This document shows, piece by piece, positions 8,898-15,048 of a stretch of DNA of 21,976 bases (within the stretch, counting starts at the first letter, position 1; each line of letters begins with the position of its first letter). The DNA comes from Patescibacteria group bacterium (GTDB taxonomy: Bacteria > Patescibacteriota > Microgenomatia > Daviesbacterales > UBA10151). The notes under the pieces are model-generated. The model did no database searches and was not told the origin of the DNA. It was given only the letters and a program-made list of their open reading frames with translations. The stretch is taken from contig JAHIUE010000081.1 in assembly GCA_018817205.1 (NCBI GenBank), positions 1 to 21,976 of the forward strand, given 5' to 3'. Position numbers and translations under genes: made by a program.

Positions 8898-9913
8898 CAG
8901 GAGAACTTGGCAAGATCTGCATGAACCATTATTTTTACTAACTCCTTGAAATTTGTTTTTGGCTGCCATCCCAGTATTCTCTTGGCTTTTGAGGCATCCC
9001 CGCAAAGAGGACCTGTCTGTACAGGTGGAATAAAGTGAGGATCTGTCTCAACATGATCTTTGAAGTTTAATCCTGCCACCTCAAATGCTTCCTTTGCAAA
9101 TTCCTCTACCGTATGTACTTCACCCGTTGCCACCACAAAATCATCGGCCTCCTCTGTTTGGAGCATTTTCCACATAATCTCAACATAATCAGGAGCAAAA
9201 CCCCAGTCCCTTTTTGCCTCAAGATCCCCTAAAGTCACTTTGCCGTTTTTCACTATCGGTTCACCTATTTCATTCATAGGTATACCCTCCCGTTTGTTAT
9301 TTTTTATACAGGCAACTGCGGTGGTAATTTTCCGGGTGACAAAATTTAGACCCCGTCTCGGGCTTTCGTGGTTAAAAAGAATTCCACAGGAAATAAATTG
9401 CGGTTGTTTCCTATCATTCCTTGCAATATGAGCCATCCTGTGAGCAAATTCTTTAGCCGCCGCGTAAGGATTAACAGGAGCAAGGGGAGTTTCTTCGTTT
9501 TGAGGAACTTGTGTTGGCGCACCAAACATTTCGGAAGTTGATGCCTGATAAACACGGGCCTCCGGCACAATTTGTTTGGCCCGTTCAAAAACATGCAAAG
9601 CCCCAATACCGGTAATCATAATTGTCCCCAGCTTGTCGCTAAATGATCCTAATGGTGAAGACAAAGAAGCCAAGTTGTATATTTCATCCGGCTTAAAATC
9701 CAAAAGCGCCAATGCAATAGATTCGGGAGAATGCAAATCTCCGTAATAAATTTTTACCTCATCTTTAATAGCATTGGCATTTCCAAAATCCAAAGCCGCA
9801 TTGCGCCTGACAAAACCTGCTATTTCATAGCCTTTATCCAAAAGCAATTCTGTTAGGTATGAACCGTCCTGGCCGGATATTCCTGTTATAAAAGCTTTTT
9901 TGTTATTTGCCAT
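8897..9913 (-). CDS. gmd: GDP-mannose 4,6-dehydratase family enzyme (338 aa)
   Basis: An extended short-chain dehydrogenase/reductase that, by family, converts GDP-D-mannose to GDP-4-keto-6-deoxymannose. Visible are the NAD(P) site GISGQDGSYL (11-20), STSEMFG (Ser125, Thr126 and Glu128 active-site region), the YAAAK catalytic pair (Tyr150, Lys154), the GMD-specific GILFNHESPRRG (177-188) with NFVTRKI, GDLEAKRDWGFAPDYVEIMW, and ATGEVHTVEEF. Length is normal. One deviation: the usual NLAAQSHV strand reads NLASLSSPLGSF, so the conserved His-Val is replaced. Its usual partner, a 4-keto-6-deoxymannose reductase or fucose synthase, is not in the window; the RmlD gene just upstream might serve, or the partner lies elsewhere. 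It starts 14 bases after rfbD and may have its own -10 box (TATATT, 7 bases before the ATG). Confidence 0.88.
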   Translation of the reverse strand: MANNKKAFITGISGQDGSYLTELLLDKGYEIAGFVRRNAALDFGNANAIKDEVKIYYGDLHSPESIALALLDFKPDEIYNLASLSSPLGSFSDKLGTIMITGIGALHVFERAKQIVPEARVYQASTSEMFGAPTQVPQNEETPLAPVNPYAAAKEFAHRMAHIARNDRKQPQFISCGILFNHESPRRGLNFVTRKITTAVACIKNNKREGIPMNEIGEPIVKNGKVTLGDLEAKRDWGFAPDYVEIMWKMLQTEEADDFVVATGEVHTVEEFAKEAFEVAGLNFKDHVETDPHFIPPVQTGPLCGDASKAKRILGWQPKTNFKELVKIMVHADLAKFS

Positions 9914-9920
9914 CTTGGTT

Positions 9921-9926
9921 AATATA
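9921..9926 (-). promoter_or_regulatory. Possible internal -10 box before gmd
   Basis: The minus strand reads TATATT (five of six to consensus) ending 7 bases before the gmd ATG at 9913, the same spacing as the other putative leaderless starts in the window. There is no TGn extension and no clear -35. In an AT-rich genome this could be chance. Confidence 0.35.
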
Positions 9927-9927
9927 A

Positions 9928-10824
9928 CTAATTTATGCTTCTGCCGTCAACTGCTTGTTTAAAAATCTCTATATCTTCTCTTACTGAATGCAATATATTT
10001 CCTCCAAACTGCATAACAAATTTGGCAGGATCAAGCCAGGAATTTTTTAAAAGTTTTGCCTGTTTGTTTTTATTATAATCAGCAAAAGATATTGGTTTAA
10101 CTAAATTCATATCAAGACCAAATTTAGCGGCAATCATTTTTGCAAATTCAAAAGGAGTAGTAAAGTTTGTTGAACAAACATGATATATACCTGTCTTTTC
10201 CGCCTCGACTAAAACCTTCAGTGCATTGGCAATATCCGAAACGATTGTCGGGGTTATTTTTTGATCTTCTATCGCAACTATCTCTTCTCCGCTTCGTAAT
10301 TGCTCCAGAAAAAATCTGGCAACGTCTTTTTTAGGTTCGTAAAACGGGCTAAACGGCATACAAATCCTAACCAAAGTTAAAAGGCTTCCACTTTCCAGAA
10401 CCAGCTGTTCGGCAAAATATTTTGTTTGACCATACCAATTAACAGGATTCTGTTTATCCTCCTCGTTGTAAGGACTATCTGCTTTTGTGCCATCGAAAAC
10501 ATATTCTGTGGAAATATGTATCAGATATTTATTAAAATTTTTGCAGACTTCGGCAACATTTTTGGCACCGATTGCATTAATCCGATAGCACATCCCGTTT
10601 TTATCTTCTTTTTGCGCTTCTGCTGCTTCAACATTGGTAAAAGCGGCAAAATTTATAACACTGCTGCAACCTGAATCTTCAATAAATTTTGAAACAGCCT
10701 GCTTTTCTAAAATATCTAATTCCTCAATCGTCGGAGAAACTATTTCAAAAACATCTTTATTTAGATCGATAAATCCGGATCCCACTAGACCGGCACCACC
10801 AAAAATTACAATCTTTTTCGCCAT
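9928..10824 (-). CDS. rfbD: dTDP-4-dehydrorhamnose reductase, RmlD (298 aa)
   Basis: The last step of dTDP-L-rhamnose synthesis is reduction of dTDP-4-keto-L-rhamnose with NAD(P)H. The Rossmann motif is FGGAGLVGSGF (8-18; one extra residue class compared with GxxGxxG but acceptable). The RmlD strand is VINFAAFTNVEAAE (56-69), followed by HISTEYVFDG (103-112, with Glu in place of the usual Asp before YVFDG) and the catalytic YGQTK (Tyr131, Lys135). Length is typical (280-300). Its ATG shares one base with the rfbC stop (TAATG), suggesting coupled translation. It is part of the rfbABCD order and probably expressed from the promoter before rfbA. Confidence 0.92.
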   Translation of the reverse strand: MAKKIVIFGGAGLVGSGFIDLNKDVFEIVSPTIEELDILEKQAVSKFIEDSGCSSVINFAAFTNVEAAEAQKEDKNGMCYRINAIGAKNVAEVCKNFNKYLIHISTEYVFDGTKADSPYNEEDKQNPVNWYGQTKYFAEQLVLESGSLLTLVRICMPFSPFYEPKKDVARFFLEQLRSGEEIVAIEDQKITPTIVSDIANALKVLVEAEKTGIYHVCSTNFTTPFEFAKMIAAKFGLDMNLVKPISFADYNKNKQAKLLKNSWLDPAKFVMQFGGNILHSVREDIEIFKQAVDGRSIN

Positions 10825-11375
10825 TATTTAAATTTCTCCGGAAATAAATCTCGAAGTCTGGGATTATTTTTATCTCTTTCGGAGATAATTGGATTTTTAA
10901 TCGGCCAACTTATGTTTAAATCAGGATCATCCCAGGCAATTGCCCTGGTATCCGAGCCATCCCAATAAGCATCCACCAGATACATATAGTCTACGGCCTC
11001 TTGCCCTATCACGCAAAGCGAGTTCGCAAGCCCCTCGGGAATAAAAAGACCAATTCTGTTGCTATCGTCCACAGTAAAAGTTGCAACTTGAGAAAAAGTC
11101 GGGAAGTCTGGTCTGATATCAACTATCGCTATGAATACTTGCCCGGAAACTGGATAAATTATCTTATTCCAATTTTCAGCGTGTATGCCTCGGATCACTC
11201 GGGACTCCGAGTGTGAGTGATTCATCTGCACTCCGTCAAAGTTCATGCCGATAATTTTTTCTAATTCATCTTTATGGAAAACTTCCCTGAAAAAACCCCG
11301 TTCATCGCTAAAAATGGGTCTTTCCAGTCTTAAAAGTCCCGGTATTGATGTTTTTTTAATAAACTTATGGTCCAT
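10824..11375 (-). CDS. rfbC: dTDP-4-dehydrorhamnose 3,5-epimerase-like protein, RmlC (183 aa)
   Basis: A cupin epimerase converting dTDP-4-keto-6-deoxyglucose to dTDP-4-keto-L-rhamnose. DERGFFREVF (24-33), NHSHSESRVIRGIHAENWNK (52-71, catalytic His65), VDIRPDFPTF (85-94) and DYMYLVDAYW (129-138, candidate catalytic Tyr130 or Tyr132) are visible. Where classical RmlC has GLHYQ and GFAHGF, this has GIHAENW and GLANSL, the variant I associate with RmlC forms often fused or adjacent to RmlD in Gram-positive bacteria. Size is normal. A TTG start 9 codons upstream is possible; I prefer the ATG at 11375, which overlaps the rfbB stop by 11 bases. It sits exactly between rfbB and rfbD, which supports the role despite the variant motifs. 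Confidence 0.87.
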   Translation of the reverse strand: MDHKFIKKTSIPGLLRLERPIFSDERGFFREVFHKDELEKIIGMNFDGVQMNHSHSESRVIRGIHAENWNKIIYPVSGQVFIAIVDIRPDFPTFSQVATFTVDDSNRIGLFIPEGLANSLCVIGQEAVDYMYLVDAYWDGSDTRAIAWDDPDLNISWPIKNPIISERDKNNPRLRDLFPEKFK

Positions 11376-12369
11376 ATGATTTTTGGGCGGAACGATCAAC
11401 AATCGGCCTGCCTTCTTTGAATGGTTTCCACCACCACTGGTTTGCTTTATACCATTCAGCTACTTTTGGCAAATCTTCTCCTACGTTGTGTTTTCTTTCC
11501 CAACCCAAACTTTGAAGCTTTTCTCCATTTATGGCATAGCGGAAATCATGACCCAACCTATGTTCAACGTATTCAATCATGGATTCATCCATTCCTAAAG
11601 CGTTTAAAATCATTTTAGTTATTTCCATATTGGTTTTTTCCTCACCTTGAATTAAATAAGTTTCCCCAACTTTCCCTTTTTGTAGAACAAAATCTATCGC
11701 TTCGGCATGATCTTCAACATGCAGCCACTCCCTGATGTTTTCTCCTCGACCCATCAAAGGCACTTTTTTACCTTCCAAAAGATTAGTTATAAATCTGGGA
11801 ATAAGCTTTTCCGGATCATGATAAGAACCATAATTATTGGCGCAATTCGTAATAGTAATTGGTAAACCGTATGTTTCAAAATAAGCCCTGACCATATGGT
11901 CAGAACCTGCTTTAGAAGCGGAATAGGGGGCGCGAGGATTATAAGGAGAGTTTTCTGTAAAGGGCGGATCATTTGAATCGAGTTGACCGTAAACTTCATC
12001 GGTTGAGACATGATGGAACCGCTTAACTTTTGCATCGAGCGCCGCATTTAATAAAATGGCAGTTCCCAAAACATTGGTTTTGACAAATTGCAACGGATTG
12101 ACAATGGAGCGATCAACATGAGATTCAGCCGCAAAATGTACCACAATTTCTACCCCGGACATGGCGCTTTTTACCGTGTTTTCGTCCGTAATGTCGCCTT
12201 TGATAAATGTGTAATTTGGATTTCCCTCAAGATCTTTTAAACTCTCCAGATGTCCTGCATAAGTTAAAACGTCCAAATTGACTATTTGGTCTTCGGGGTG
12301 AGATTTTACCCAGTAGTGAATAAAATTGGAGCCGATAAATCCTGCTCCGCCTGTAACTAAAATCTTCAT
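11365..12369 (-). CDS. rfbB: dTDP-glucose 4,6-dehydratase, RmlB (334 aa)
   Basis: The second step of the dTDP-rhamnose pathway, forming dTDP-4-keto-6-deoxyglucose with tightly bound NAD. Clear motifs: GGAGFIGSNF (7-16), the adenine-ribose-binding NLDVLTYAG (31-39), HFAAESHVDRS (78-88), the active-site STDEVYG (122-128, with the Thr-Asp-Glu triad) and YSASKAG (Tyr149, Lys153), followed by NNYG and REWLHVEDHAEAI. Length and order are canonical. Its ATG overlaps the rfbA stop in an ATGA arrangement, so translation is likely coupled. No unusual residues noticed. Confidence 0.96.
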   Translation of the reverse strand: MKILVTGGAGFIGSNFIHYWVKSHPEDQIVNLDVLTYAGHLESLKDLEGNPNYTFIKGDITDENTVKSAMSGVEIVVHFAAESHVDRSIVNPLQFVKTNVLGTAILLNAALDAKVKRFHHVSTDEVYGQLDSNDPPFTENSPYNPRAPYSASKAGSDHMVRAYFETYGLPITITNCANNYGSYHDPEKLIPRFITNLLEGKKVPLMGRGENIREWLHVEDHAEAIDFVLQKGKVGETYLIQGEEKTNMEITKMILNALGMDESMIEYVEHRLGHDFRYAINGEKLQSLGWERKHNVGEDLPKVAEWYKANQWWWKPFKEGRPIVDRSAQKSYGP

Positions 12370-13100
12370 TTTGCCTTTTCGTCTTTATTCTTTTTTGCCC
12401 AGTAATTATTAGCCTCGAGAAGTGTATCAAAAGTTCCTGCATCCCGCCAATAACCTTTAAGCTCATTCCATTTAAGCTGCCTTTTTTCTATGTATTTATT
12501 ATTTACATCAGTAATTTCAAGCTCTCCTCTGGCTGAAGGCTTAATTTCTTTTATAAAATCAAAAACTTGTCTGTCGTAAATATAAACTCCGGTTACAGCC
12601 CATTTGGAATCAGGTACTGGGGGTTTTTCGGTAATTTTAATTATTCTTGAATGATCGTCCGGATCAAAAGTAACAATGCCAAAACGCTCCGGATCAGACA
12701 CTTCTTTCAGAAAAATCAAAGCCCCCTCCGTAAAATTCTTAACAGATTCTGAAATATCGGCATCAGAGGTATTATCACCTAAAATCACTGTTACGCTGTC
12801 TCCTTCAGCAAATTCCCTAGCCAATAATAGAGCATCGGCAATTCCTCCTTCATTCTCCTGATAGGCATATTCCAGATGTTTAATGCCCAGTTCATAACCA
12901 TTTTTTAAAATGGACATAAAATGCCCGGAGTGCGGCCCGCCTGTCACAACCATGATATCGGTAATCCCCGCCCTTACAAGTGTTTGGATGGGGTAAAAAA
13001 TCATCGGTTTGTTATAAACCGGCAGAAGATGCTTATTTGTAACTTTTGTCAGAGGATCAAGACGAGTTCCCAATCCTCCTGCTAAAATAACGCCTTTCAT
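12366..13100 (-). CDS. rfbA: Glucose-1-phosphate thymidylyltransferase, RmlA short form (244 aa)
   Basis: The first step of the pathway makes dTDP-glucose from dTTP and glucose-1-phosphate. The pyrophosphorylase signature is ILAGGLGTRLDPLT (5-18) with KHLLPVYNKPMI (23-34), then ILGDNTSD (metal/substrate Asp), ERFGIVTFD, ITEKP and the late WRDAGTFDTLLEA. At 244 residues it lacks the C-terminal extension of the roughly 290-residue RmlA, as in many short archaeal and bacterial forms. A frame extension to a TTG five codons upstream would place the -10 box inside the gene, so I chose the ATG at 13100. A perfect TATAAT ends 6 bases before it. First gene of the rfbABCD-gmd-GT2 operon. Confidence 0.94.
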   Translation of the reverse strand: MKGVILAGGLGTRLDPLTKVTNKHLLPVYNKPMIFYPIQTLVRAGITDIMVVTGGPHSGHFMSILKNGYELGIKHLEYAYQENEGGIADALLLAREFAEGDSVTVILGDNTSDADISESVKNFTEGALIFLKEVSDPERFGIVTFDPDDHSRIIKITEKPPVPDSKWAVTGVYIYDRQVFDFIKEIKPSARGELEITDVNNKYIEKRQLKWNELKGYWRDAGTFDTLLEANNYWAKKNKDEKAK

Positions 13101-13106
13101 ATTTTC

Positions 13107-13112
13107 ATTATA
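13107..13112 (-). promoter_or_regulatory. -10 box of the rfb operon
   Basis: The minus strand carries a perfect TATAAT whose last base is 6 bases before the rfbA ATG, and it overlaps the stop codon of the small upstream ORF. No TTGACA-like -35 is visible at 16-18 bases. The position predicts a leaderless rfbA message and a second entry point into the operon besides read-through from tsaB. Confidence 0.6.
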
Positions 13113-13263
13113 CAAACATCCCTAACACTAATATTATCGCTAAAACAGCAGTTAAAAGATACTCCAAAAAAATAATCAAAGTCAAACTCTTATCGCGTTT
13201 GTGGTGAATTAATGCCCAAATTAGATATATTAATATGCCAATTCCCAAAATTCTTAGTATCAT
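13108..13263 (-). CDS. Small two-helix membrane protein (51 aa), hypothetical
   Basis: An uninterrupted ATG-to-TAA frame of 51 codons fills the whole gap between the CAP-domain gene and rfbA. It begins MILRILGIGILIYLIWAL, followed by a short charged turn HHKRDK (20-25) and a second hydrophobic stretch (about 27-50) ending in GMFV. That is a hairpin of two membrane helices with a basic loop. Its ATG overlaps the stop of the CAP gene in an ATGA arrangement, the same coupling used elsewhere in this window, and its stop lies inside the rfbA -10 box. I do not recognise the family. The overlap start and the exact fit argue for a real gene; low complexity and small size leave doubt. Confidence 0.65.
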   Translation of the reverse strand: MILRILGIGILIYLIWALIHHKRDKSLTLIIFLEYLLTAVLAIILVLGMFV

Positions 13264-14150
13264 AAGATAGCTCCCGGACTGCTTGTTAGCAAACTACCTG
13301 CTGTCAAAGATAAAAGCGCCATGTGAGCAATATGATGAGAAGATAATCGCAATATGCCTCTTTTTTTCAACACCCAAACATCAGCTGCCAAAAGCAGACC
13401 AATCAAGACAATGATAGAAATCCCTCCCCATTTATAAACCATAAAAGGATCAAACACGGACTTTGCTCCAACTCCAATAGGCAGAACTCGGGCAACCAAA
13501 ACTCCGGAGCTTCCTGCCTGCTTACTGATAAGATCCTCTGGCGGAACTGCAATTTGCTTACCTGAAATTTCGATTGCAGGTTTCGCATCTGTCATCTCTG
13601 TAGTCCCAAACATTTGCACCACCAGAGTTGTTTTTTGACCATTCAAGTTTCCCTCAATCACTGCTATGCCTATATCTTTATACTTAGGATTAAGCAAATT
13701 ATCCTTGTGAGTTTTAGAATTCATCCAGGCAGAAACCACATCGTCGGAATTATAGAAATTTTTGGCCAGGTTTTCGCCGGCATAGGTAAATTTATAGCCT
13801 GATCCTAAAATAAAATCCCAGGGAGTCTTACCAGAGGGGGCAAAATGAGCCCAGTAATTTTCGGCAAGCATGTTTTGAGCTTTTAAAACGGCTGCTCTAT
13901 CTAAAGCCTCATTTTCCGAAACCGGCGGAAGTCCCATCTTTTGACGTTCTGAATTTGTCAGTTCTATAAGTTTTTTTTGATCAATATCGGCGCTTATCCC
14001 CAAAATCCCCGGTTTCGTATAGCCAATAATGGAAAAGCTCACTTGCAGAAAAATAAAAATAAGGATGTAGCAAACCAATCCTTCCCAGGAAATAAGATGA
14101 GCTTTTTTATGAGTATCTTTGTGAGGCAGGAATAAGTTTCGCCAGACCAT
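13260..14150 (-). CDS. CAP (SCP/PR-1/YkwD) domain membrane protein (296 aa)
   Basis: The protein starts with a basic PHKDTHKKAHLIS leader and one membrane helix (about 24-44). It then has an extracytoplasmic CAP domain (about 58-182) with TNSERQKMGLPPVSEN, AENYWAHFAPSG (His102), YAGENLAKNF (Glu126) and SKTHKDNLLNPKYKDIGIAV (His148), the residues lining the CAP cavity. A linker follows, then two more helices (about 243-261 and 274-292). Bacterial CAP proteins are secreted or surface proteins of poorly known function; some are linked to the cell wall or sporulation. A longer frame starts at 14189 but would overlap tsaB by 35 bases; the ATG at 14150 leaves a 4-base gap and gives the leader seen in relatives. 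No Shine-Dalgarno. The gene lies between tsaB and a small two-helix ORF. Confidence 0.88.
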   Translation of the reverse strand: MVWRNLFLPHKDTHKKAHLISWEGLVCYILIFIFLQVSFSIIGYTKPGILGISADIDQKKLIELTNSERQKMGLPPVSENEALDRAAVLKAQNMLAENYWAHFAPSGKTPWDFILGSGYKFTYAGENLAKNFYNSDDVVSAWMNSKTHKDNLLNPKYKDIGIAVIEGNLNGQKTTLVVQMFGTTEMTDAKPAIEISGKQIAVPPEDLISKQAGSSGVLVARVLPIGVGAKSVFDPFMVYKWGGISIIVLIGLLLAADVWVLKKRGILRLSSHHIAHMALLSLTAGSLLTSSPGAIL

Positions 14151-14154
14151 GATT

Positions 14155-14457
14155 TTAGTATACCAAATCTGTTTCCATCTTTTTCCCATTCACAGGAATA
14201 TTTAATGCAAACCCCAAAGCATTGGCAACAGATACCCCTACCCGAAGTCCGGTAAACGATCCCGGGCCTGTTTCTACTTCAATTCCCCTCAAATCCTGTA
14301 GCCTGTTGCCTGTTGCCTGTTGCAACTTGGTAATAAGTGGCAAAAGCACCTGCGACCCATACTCATTTTCCTCTGATAACTGCCTTACTGCTTTCCCCTT
14401 AACGCTTAACCCTACTTTTATTTTCTTTTGATCTTTAGTATCAATCTGCAGAATCAT
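14155..14457 (-). CDS. tsaB: Short TsaB-like protein, tRNA t6A threonylcarbamoyltransferase partner (100 aa)
   Basis: TsaB pairs with TsaD to form N6-threonylcarbamoyl-adenosine at position 37 of ANN-decoding tRNAs. The hallmark is VETGPGSFTGLRVGVSVANALGFAL (start about residue 61), preceded by the beta-strand MILQIDT. Typical bacterial TsaB is about 220 residues; this one stops just after the first ASKHA-like lobe (NIPVNGKKMETDLVY), with the next gene 4 bases further. I see no continuation in another frame, so it looks like a genuine single-lobe form rather than a frameshift. The open frame has a TTG two codons upstream; the ATG at 14457 has a -10 box 6 bases before it. A four-unit heptamer repeat encodes part of residues 45-54. 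tsaE is at 20595 in the same window. Confidence 0.8.
   Translation of the reverse strand: MILQIDTKDQKKIKVGLSVKGKAVRQLSEENEYGSQVLLPLITKLQQATGNRLQDLRGIEVETGPGSFTGLRVGVSVANALGFALNIPVNGKKMETDLVY
14295..14322. repeat. Heptamer tandem repeat CCTGTWG x4 inside tsaB
   Basis: On the plus strand four consecutive heptamers read CCTGTAG, CCTGTTG, CCTGTTG, CCTGTTG. They lie within the tsaB coding frame (minus strand), where they encode roughly QQATGNRLQD. The surrounding protein lines up with ordinary TsaB spacing between the LLPLI helix and the GPGSFTG motif, so no extra length is apparent. Confidence 0.8.
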
Positions 14458-14463
14458 GTACAA

Positions 14464-14472
14464 ATTTTAGCA
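14464..14472 (-). promoter_or_regulatory. Extended -10 box of tsaB
   Basis: The minus strand reads TGCTAAAAT, an extended -10, ending 6 bases before the tsaB ATG. A possible -35 (TTACCA, four of six) lies 18 bases upstream at 14488-14493 and overlaps the -10 box of the divergent gene. Predicts a leaderless tsaB message. Confidence 0.6.
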
Positions 14473-14487
14473 TTTTTAAGATTAGTT

Positions 14488-14496
14488 TGGTAAAAT
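14488..14496 (+). promoter_or_regulatory. Extended -10 box of the asparaginase-like gene
   Basis: TGGTAAAAT is an extended -10. A possible -35 (TTAGCA, four of six) lies 18 bases upstream at 14467-14472, overlapping the tsaB -10 box. The box ends 6 bases before a GTG at 14503 and 10 bases before the TTG at 14507. The GTG fits the spacing used by other genes, but it is in frame only if the following G tract is one base shorter. Confidence 0.6.
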
Positions 14497-14506
14497 AGTG
14501 CTGTGA

Positions 14507-15022
14507 TTGACACGGGGGGGGGTACACTTCTTAATAACAGGCGGCACAATTGATTCCTATTACGACGGGACTAAGGATACTGTGGTTCCTAATGAACATT
14601 CTGTAATTCCTGAATTCATAAACTCGCTACGTTTATATGAAAAATGCTCATTTACCGAAATATGCATGAAAGACAGCAGGGCAATAGACCAAAATGACAG
14701 AAACAAATTGTTAAAAATTATAGAAGAAAGCCCCGATCAAAAAATTATCATCACCCATGGAACCTACACCATGCCTGATACAGCCAGATTCCTAAAAGCC
14801 AATCTTAAACGGAACGATCAAGTAATTATTTTAACCGGATCGTTTATTCCAATAAAAGGATTTTCTCCTTCTGATGGACCATTTAATTTAGGATACGCCG
14901 TAGCTCAATTAGATAAATTGCAGCCGGGAATTTATGTCTGCATGAATGGTAAAACATTCAATCCCGAGGAAGTAATAAAGTTGATGTCAGAAGGCACATT
15001 TACTTCAATATTTAATAAATAA
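14507..15022 (+). CDS. Asparaginase/glutaminase N-terminal-domain-like protein (171 aa; start uncertain)
   Basis: The protein shows ITGGTIDS (10-17, nucleophile Thr of GGTI), THGTYTMPDTA (83-93), LTGSFIP and a long SPSDGPFNLGYAV (120-132), all signatures of the N-terminal domain of L-asparaginases (COG0252). Classical enzymes are about 330 residues with a C-terminal domain that completes the active site; here the chain stops with the first domain. The signature HGTDT reads HGTYT, so the substrate-contacting Asp is Tyr, and the Lys expected six residues before the LTG/VGA glycine appears to be Gln105. A catalytic asparaginase is therefore doubtful; single-domain amidohydrolase-like or binding protein is an alternative. 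The start is unclear: TTG at 14507 is in frame, but a GTG at 14503 would fit the promoter if the nine-G tract (14514-14522) had eight. Transcribed divergently from tsaB, 26 bases before prfB. Confidence 0.75.
   Translation: MTRGGVHFLITGGTIDSYYDGTKDTVVPNEHSVIPEFINSLRLYEKCSFTEICMKDSRAIDQNDRNKLLKIIEESPDQKIIITHGTYTMPDTARFLKANLKRNDQVIILTGSFIPIKGFSPSDGPFNLGYAVAQLDKLQPGIYVCMNGKTFNPEEVIKLMSEGTFTSIFNK
14514..14522 (+). repeat. Nine-G homopolymer at the 5' end of the asparaginase-like gene
   Basis: Nine consecutive G occur within the first codons of the gene, in a region that is otherwise AT-rich. Tract length decides which start codon is in frame: nine G favours the TTG at 14507, eight G the GTG at 14503. 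It may be a slippage (phase-variable) site or a sequencing/assembly error. Confidence 0.9.
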
Positions 15023-15035
15023 TTGTTAACTCCTG

Positions 15036-15041
15036 TATAAT
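15036..15041 (+). promoter_or_regulatory. -10 box of prfB
   Basis: A perfect TATAAT, preceded directly by TG, ends 7 bases before the prfB ATG. The preceding asparaginase-like gene stops at 15022. No -35 is convincing. Predicts a leaderless prfB message. Confidence 0.6.
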
Positions 15042-15048
15042 TGTCCTC

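Noticed and set aside
8898..9005. Longer N-terminus of the GT2-GtrA protein
   Set aside because: The 36 extra codons lie within gmd, lack GT2 features, and the TGATG junction gives a clean start at the VVLPTYNEE strand.
14151..14189. Longer N-terminus of the CAP protein
   Set aside because: It would overlap tsaB by 35 bases; the ATG at 14150 gives the usual short basic leader before the helix.
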